NCBI RefSeq assembly: GCF_000966975.1
Contig: NZ_JZWV01000038.1
Location: 1 to 9,869, forward strand
DNA length: 9,869 bases
Source of the DNA: Streptomyces katrae
Lineage (GTDB): Bacteria > Actinomycetota > Actinomycetes > Streptomycetales > Streptomycetaceae
Direction of reading: 5' to 3'
Part shown: positions 5,836 to 9,869 of the stretch, in pieces
Layout: each line of letters starts with the position of its first letter
Numbering within the stretch: the first letter of the stretch is position 1
Translations under genes and position numbers: made by a program
Notes under the pieces: generated by a model
The model's input: only the letters and a program-made list of their open reading frames with translations
The model's database searches: none
Told to the model about the DNA's origin: nothing

Positions 5836-6843
5836 TCAGGCCACCGCCTGGCGGACCGCCGCCACGATGGAGGCGGGCTGGGGCAGGGCCGCCTCCTCCA
5901 GCTGCCGGGCGTAGGGGATCGGCACCTCCTGGCTGCACACCCGCTGGACGGGTGCGTCGAGGTCGTAGAAGGACTGCTCGGTGATGCGGGCCGAGATCTC
6001 CCCGGAGATGCTGCCGCTGCGCCAGCCCTCGTCGACGATGACGGCGCGGTGGGTGCGCGCGACGGACTCCGTCACCGTGGCGTCGTCCAATGGCCGCAGG
6101 GACCGCAGGTCCACCACCTCTGCGTCGATGCCGTCCCCGGCGAGCTCCTCCGCCGCGGCCAGGGCCTTGGGCAGTGACCCGCCGTATGTGATCACCGAGA
6201 CGTCCGTGCCGGCCCGGCGCACGGCCGCCGAATCTAGGCTCACGGAGCGGATCGCGGTGTCCAGCGCACCCTCCTCGTTGTAGAGGCTCCCGTGCTCGAA
6301 GAGAACGACGGGGTCGGGGTCGTCGAGAGCTGCGGCCAGCATGTGCCGGGCGTCGTCCACGGTGGCGGGGGTGAGCACCCGGATGCCCGGGATGTGGGCG
6401 TACCAGCCCTCCAGGCTGTGGGAATGCTGGGCGCCGAGCTGCCGGCCCGCCCCCGTGGTCATGCGGATCACGACCGGTACGTTCAGCTGGCCGCCGGACA
6501 TGTGCAGCAGGGTGGCCGCGTTGTTCAGGACCTGGTCGAGGGCCAGCAGGCTGAAGTTGACGGTCATGATCTCGACGACCGGACGAAGTCCGCCCAGCGC
6601 GGCACCGATGCCGGCCCCCACGAAAGCGGACTCCGACAGCGGGGTGTCGCGGATCCGATCGGGTCCGAACTCCTCCAGCAACCCCAGGCTCACCCCGAAG
6701 CAGCCGCCGTACCGGCCGACGTCCTCTCCCATGAGGAAGACCCGTTCGTCGCCGCGCAGGGCCTCTCGCAGCCCCTCGCGCAGAGCCTCCCGGTACGTGC
6801 TGCGTGGGGTCTCGGCACCCTCGGCGGGCCGGCGCGCGTTCAT
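5836..6843 (-). CDS. pdhB: 2-oxo acid (pyruvate-type) dehydrogenase E1 beta subunit
   Basis: A protein of 335 residues, normal for the family. Residues 15-190 form the transketolase pyrimidine-binding domain, with [14 protein letters not shown] (the conserved thiamine-activating Glu40) and [12 protein letters not shown] (His140/His142 region). Residues 200-335 form the C-terminal domain, with [27 protein letters not shown] and VPIPYA. It pairs with E1-alpha to decarboxylate a 2-oxo acid on thiamine diphosphate and reductively acylate the E2 lipoate. ATG 6843 shares its A with the last base of the E1-alpha stop (TGATG) and follows GGGAG by 6 nt; GTG 6846 just before it is an alternative start. 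The gene sits tightly between E1-alpha and E2. Confidence 0.95.
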   Translation of the reverse strand: MNARRPAEGAETPRSTYREALREGLREALRGDERVFLMGEDVGRYGGCFGVSLGLLEEFGPDRIRDTPLSESAFVGAGIGAALGGLRPVVEIMTVNFSLLALDQVLNNAATLLHMSGGQLNVPVVIRMTTGAGRQLGAQHSHSLEGWYAHIPGIRVLTPATVDDARHMLAAALDDPDPVVLFEHGSLYNEEGALDTAIRSVSLDSAAVRRAGTDVSVITYGGSLPKALAAAEELAGDGIDAEVVDLRSLRPLDDATVTESVARTHRAVIVDEGWRSGSISGEISARITEQSFYDLDAPVQRVCSQEVPIPYARQLEEAALPQPASIVAAVRQAVA

Positions 6844-7898
6844 CACGCGCTCCCGGGGGTGCTCGTCACGAACCGCAGCAGGTCGGTGACGGGTTCGTAG
6901 GGGGCGGCTTCCGCGGCGCGTACGGCAGTGTCGATCTCCGTGGTCACGTCCTCCTCCAGTCGCTTGATCACGCCGTCGTCCACGGCTCCGGCGGTGCGCA
7001 GAATGCCCTCCAGGCCGTCCAGCGGGTCACGGGTCTTCCACTGGGCTATCTCGTCCTTGTTCCGGTAGCGGTCCGGGTCGTACATCGAGTGGGCGCGGAA
7101 GCGGTACGTCCGTGCCTCCAGGAAGTGGGGGCCTCCGCCCGCCCGGACGGACTCCGCCGCCCGCCGTGCGGCGGCCTCGACGGCCAGGACGTCCATGCCG
7201 TCGACGGTCCAGGCGGGCATACCGTACGACGCGGCGCGCATCGCGAGGTTCGTTTGCGCGTGTTCCCGCGCCAGACTGGTCCCCATGGCGTACAGGTTGT
7301 TCTCGCAGACCAGCAGGAGCGGCAGCTGCCACAGGGCGGCGAGGTTGGCCGTTTCGTGGAACTCGCCCTCCGCGTAGGCGCCGTCGCCGAAGAAGCAGCA
7401 GGTCACCCGTTCGGTGCCGCGCATCCGGTCGGCGAGCGCCAGGCCGGCGGCCAGCGGCAGCCCGCCGGCGACGATGGCGTTGCCGCCGTAGAACCGCCGT
7501 CCGGCGTCGAACAGGTGCATGGAACCCCCGCGGCCGCGACTGCACCCCGTGGCCTTGCCGAACATCTCCGCCATCACGGCCTGGGTCGGTACGCCCCGTG
7601 CGAGGGCGTGGCCGTGTTCGCGGTAGGTGGACACGACGGCGTCCTCCTCGCGGAGGGACTGGCCCACACCGACGGCGACCGCCTCCTCACCGATGTACAG
7701 GTGGACGAACCCGCGGATCTTCGCCGCGCTGTAGAGCTCGACGCAGCGTTCCTCGAACCGTCGGATCAGCAGCATCTGTCGCAGTAGCACCAGCTGATGG
7801 TCATGTTCGGGGCGGGGACCGCCGTCCTGGGCCGCACGCGGCTGACGGCGGCCGCCTGGACGCTTGGGGCCGGCGGTTCTCCTGGTGGTGGCGTTCAT
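6843..7898 (-). CDS. pdhA: 2-oxo acid (pyruvate-type) dehydrogenase E1 alpha subunit
   Basis: A protein of 351 residues. After a basic, probably disordered N-terminus (1-33), the catalytic domain starts at [17 protein letters not shown]. It carries [10 protein letters not shown] (68-77), [10 protein letters not shown] (93-102), [11 protein letters not shown] (121-131) and the thiamine diphosphate/Mg motif from GDGAYAEG (171-178) to ENN (199-201). The active-site loop is [14 protein letters not shown] (His270). The HSMYDP loop and RDPL helix favour a pyruvate-type enzyme over the branched-chain type. ATG 7898 is chosen because AGGAAGG lies 8 nt upstream; the frame is open to 7976, but that part overlaps the acetyl-CoA synthetase 3' end. 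There is a 25-bp gap to the synthetase stop, consistent with one transcript. No E3 gene is found in the window, so a housekeeping E3 would be needed to reoxidise lipoate. Confidence 0.94.
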   Translation of the reverse strand: MNATTRRTAGPKRPGGRRQPRAAQDGGPRPEHDHQLVLLRQMLLIRRFEERCVELYSAAKIRGFVHLYIGEEAVAVGVGQSLREEDAVVSTYREHGHALARGVPTQAVMAEMFGKATGCSRGRGGSMHLFDAGRRFYGGNAIVAGGLPLAAGLALADRMRGTERVTCCFFGDGAYAEGEFHETANLAALWQLPLLLVCENNLYAMGTSLAREHAQTNLAMRAASYGMPAWTVDGMDVLAVEAAARRAAESVRAGGGPHFLEARTYRFRAHSMYDPDRYRNKDEIAQWKTRDPLDGLEGILRTAGAVDDGVIKRLEEDVTTEIDTAVRAAEAAPYEPVTDLLRFVTSTPGSA

Positions 7899-7923
7899 GG
7901 CAGGGCCCTTCCTCACGCGCCGC

Positions 7924-9717
7924 TCAGGCAGGACTTTCCAGGGTCGACAGATCGCCCTCGGGCAGGCCGAGTTCACGGGCCCGCAGCAAGCGGCGCATCA
8001 CCTTGCCGCTGCGGGTCTTCGGGAGGTTCTGATCGAAATCGATCTCACGAGGCGCCACCGCGGTCCCGAGCCGTTGCCGGCCGAACGCGAGGAGTTCGCG
8101 CTTCAGCGCGTCCGCCGCCTCATAGCCGGGCTTCAGCGAGACGAAGGCCTTGACCACGGCCCCCACGACCGGGTCCGGGCGGCCGATCACCCCCGCCTCC
8201 GCCACGGCCGGATGCTCCATCAGGGCGCTTTCGACCTCGAACGGTCCGATGAGGTGACCGGCGGACTTGATCACGTCGTCCGCGCGCCCCACGAACCAGT
8301 ACCAGCCGTCCTGGTCCCGCTTGGCCAGATCACCGGTCAGGTACCAGCCGTCGGCGAAGCAGGCCTCGTACCGAGCGCGGTCGTCCAGGTAGCCGCGGAA
8401 CATCGACGGCCATCCCGGCCGCAGCGCCAGTTCACCCTCCACGCCCGGCCGGCTCACCGGTCGTACGTGCCCGTCGACGACCGCCGCGCGTCCGTCCTGC
8501 CCGCGCTCCAGGACCGCCGCGTGCACGCCGGGCAGGGGACGCCCCATGGAGCCGGGGCGGATGTCGCTGGAGGCGTAATTGGCGATCATGATGGCGCCGG
8601 TTTCCGTCTGCCACCAGTTGTCGTGCACGGGGAGCCCGAGGACCTCCTGTCCCCACACCACGGCTTCGGGGTTGAGCGGCTCGCCGACGCTGGCGATGAA
8701 GCGGAGGGCGGAGAGGTCGTACGGGCCGGGAAGGCCACTGCCGCTGCCCCGCGGCGTGGCTCGCATGAGCATCCGGATCGCCGTGGGAGCCGTGTACCAG
8801 ACCGCGACGTTCTGCGTGTCGAGGATCCGGTACCAGCGGTGCACATCGAACTCGCCCTCGTCCACCACCAGGGTGGCACCGTGCGTGAGAGGGGCGATGA
8901 TTCCGTAGGAGGTGCCCGTCACCCAGCCGGGGTCGGCCGTGCACCAGTACACGTCCCGCGGTCCCAGGTCCAGGGCGAAGGAGGCCGTGGCGTGGTGGGC
9001 CACGACCGCATCGTGGACGTGCACCGCCCCCTTGGGCCTGCCGGTCGTTCCGCTCGTGAAGTGGAGCAGGGCCATGTCCTCGGGGTCGGTCGGCGGCACC
9101 GTGAACTTCGGAGCGGCCTGCGCCATGAGGTCCTCGAGTACCCGAGTGCCCGCGGGAGGGTCGTCCACGCTGCCGACCAGCAGTACGTGCGTCAGGCCGG
9201 GAAGCAGCGGTCGGATCGCCTCGACCTTGCGCCGGTAGAGGGCCTCCGTGGTCACCAGGACCCGGGCGTCGCCGAGCGCCATCCGCTGCCGCACCGGTTC
9301 CGGGCCGAAGGCCGAGAACAGCGGGCACAGCACACGTCTGGCACGGAGTGTGCCCAGTACGGAGGTATACAGCTCCCGGCGCCGGCCCAGCAGGGTGAAG
9401 ACCCGTTCCTGCGGGGACGTCCCCAAGGTGGTGAGGACGTTGGCGAAACGGGACGTGTCGGCGGCGAGCTCCGCGTAGCTCACGCTGGTCACGGAATCAT
9501 CGGCGGCGACGCAGCGCAACGCCTCCCACGCGCCGTGGCCCGCCTCGACATGCCTGTCGACCGCCTCGAAACCCATGTTCAGGCCGCGGCCGTCCGGCAG
9601 CCCGCTCAGCCACGTCCGGGCCTCGCCCCAGCTGAACGTCGCGCGGGCCTGTTCGTAGTCCGCGAGCCGCCAGGTGTCGTGCGGGTGGCGCTTCTTGGTG
9701 ATGATCGGGTAGGTCAT
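7924..9717 (-). CDS. acsA: Acetyl-CoA synthetase (AMP-forming acetate-CoA ligase)
   Basis: A protein of 597 residues, between the roughly 570-residue AcsA type and the roughly 650-residue Acs type. It contains all the core motifs of acyl-adenylate-forming enzymes: P-loop [12 protein letters not shown] (219-230), WWQTETG (368-374; the Trp is typical of acetate/propionate pockets), GWYLTGDL (457-464), the hinge region [16 protein letters not shown] (477-492) and the C-terminal catalytic Lys572 in [11 protein letters not shown], which is the residue often acetylated for control in this family. Reaction: acetate + ATP + CoA to acetyl-CoA + AMP + PPi. ATG 9717 follows GAGGAG by 5 nt. It is the first gene of the minus-strand operon and carries a paired operator-like box and hairpin-prone leader upstream. 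Propionate or another short acid is possible. Confidence 0.94.
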   Translation of the reverse strand: MTYPIITKKRHPHDTWRLADYEQARATFSWGEARTWLSGLPDGRGLNMGFEAVDRHVEAGHGAWEALRCVAADDSVTSVSYAELAADTSRFANVLTTLGTSPQERVFTLLGRRRELYTSVLGTLRARRVLCPLFSAFGPEPVRQRMALGDARVLVTTEALYRRKVEAIRPLLPGLTHVLLVGSVDDPPAGTRVLEDLMAQAAPKFTVPPTDPEDMALLHFTSGTTGRPKGAVHVHDAVVAHHATASFALDLGPRDVYWCTADPGWVTGTSYGIIAPLTHGATLVVDEGEFDVHRWYRILDTQNVAVWYTAPTAIRMLMRATPRGSGSGLPGPYDLSALRFIASVGEPLNPEAVVWGQEVLGLPVHDNWWQTETGAIMIANYASSDIRPGSMGRPLPGVHAAVLERGQDGRAAVVDGHVRPVSRPGVEGELALRPGWPSMFRGYLDDRARYEACFADGWYLTGDLAKRDQDGWYWFVGRADDVIKSAGHLIGPFEVESALMEHPAVAEAGVIGRPDPVVGAVVKAFVSLKPGYEAADALKRELLAFGRQRLGTAVAPREIDFDQNLPKTRSGKVMRRLLRARELGLPEGDLSTLESPA

Positions 9718-9725
9718 GACGGCTC

Positions 9726-9764
9726 CTCGTCCACCACGAGCCCTGATGGTGGTGCGACACCACC
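9726..9764 (-). promoter_or_regulatory. Hairpin-prone leader of the acetyl-CoA synthetase gene
   Basis: In minus-strand sense the leader has GGTGGTG-TCG-CACCACC (9764-9748, perfect 7-bp arms) followed by CTCGT-GGTGG-ACGAG (9740-9726, perfect 5-bp arms). The second hairpin's 3' arm touches the GAGGAG ribosome site. The CCACCA of the first hairpin can instead pair with TGGTGG in the second. This could be an alternative-fold translational switch, or the first repeat could be a DNA operator near the transcript start. Pairing was worked out by eye only. Confidence 0.4.
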
Positions 9765-9790
9765 CTCCGCCGGACGCGGGGCGTCGGGGA

Positions 9791-9826
9791 GGGCCGAACG
9801 GGCCCGGGCGGGGACCGCTCGGCCCC
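9791..9826. promoter_or_regulatory. Paired operator-like boxes upstream of acetyl-CoA synthetase (copy B)
   Basis: GGGCC-N5-GGCCC (9791-9805, perfect 5-bp arms) and GGGACC-N4-GGCCCC (9811-9826), with starts 20 bp apart. They match copy A at 1199-1236 at 13 of 15 and 13 of 16 positions, in the same order, and the shared 12-mer GGGGAGGGCCGA leads both pairs. The near edge lies 73 bp from ATG 9717, like copy A from ATG 1122. They are probably bound by the same transcription factor and put the two operons under common control. Confidence 0.6.
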
Positions 9827-9869
9827 GCGCTCGCCGGCTTAGGCCGTCTCTTCCGGATCTTGCCTGACC

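Noticed and set aside
7864..9867. A very long plus-strand open frame (667 codons) opposite acetyl-CoA synthetase
   Set aside because: It is a GC-rich antisense shadow: the minus strand encodes a complete enzyme with all motifs, and the plus-strand translation is Arg/His/Gly-rich with no family resemblance.
1..9869. CRISPR array, tRNA, rRNA, insertion sequence, attachment site or phage genes
   Set aside because: No regularly spaced repeats, no tRNA-like or rRNA-like sequence, and no transposase or integrase motifs were seen on either strand.

Overview
This is a very GC-rich actinobacterial window, most likely from Streptomyces or a close relative. Third codon positions are almost all G or C, GTG starts are used, and genes overlap in GTGA or TGATG style. 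The gene set (universal stress protein, stand-alone CBS and CBS-BON proteins, acetyl-CoA synthetase, a NuoE-type flavoprotein partner) resembles the accessory oxygen/energy-stress clusters of streptomycetes, such as the OsdR-controlled region of S. coelicolor. That comparison rests on gene content recalled from knowledge, not on a search.

Layout. At the left, on the minus strand, a two-CBS-domain protein (1122-631) is followed after 47 bp by a gene that runs off the left edge (584-1). That gene has a complete NuoE-type [2Fe-2S] module and continues in a way that suggests a NuoF-like fusion. Divergent from them, on the plus strand, lie a 105-residue protein of unknown function (1310-1627) and a tandem-domain universal stress protein (1697-2605). 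Convergent to that is a secreted B-type (mannose-binding-like) lectin (3211-2720). The right two thirds is one long minus-strand operon reading leftward from 9717: AMP-forming acetyl-CoA synthetase, 2-oxo acid dehydrogenase E1-alpha, E1-beta and E2, a stand-alone acyl carrier protein whose GTG overlaps the E2 stop, a small BON-domain-like reading frame, and a CBS-CBS-BON protein ending at 3347. No E3 (dihydrolipoamide dehydrogenase) gene is present.

How they may work together. Two acetyl-CoA-forming routes (acetate + ATP through the synthetase; pyruvate or another 2-oxo acid through E1/E2) share an operon with a carrier protein. Around them sit proteins whose domains usually bind adenine nucleotides (CBS pairs, universal stress domains). 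The E2-ACP coupling raises the possibility that the acyl group is passed from lipoyl-E2 to a phosphopantetheine carrier rather than only to CoA.

The strongest non-coding signal is a pair of related GGGCC/GGGACC...GGCCC boxes, 20-22 bp apart. It occurs with the same order and orientation about 75 bp upstream of both the CBS/NuoE operon (1199-1236, in the divergent promoter region) and the acetyl-CoA synthetase operon (9791-9826). It looks like a shared operator for one regulator, plausibly DevR/OsdR-like.
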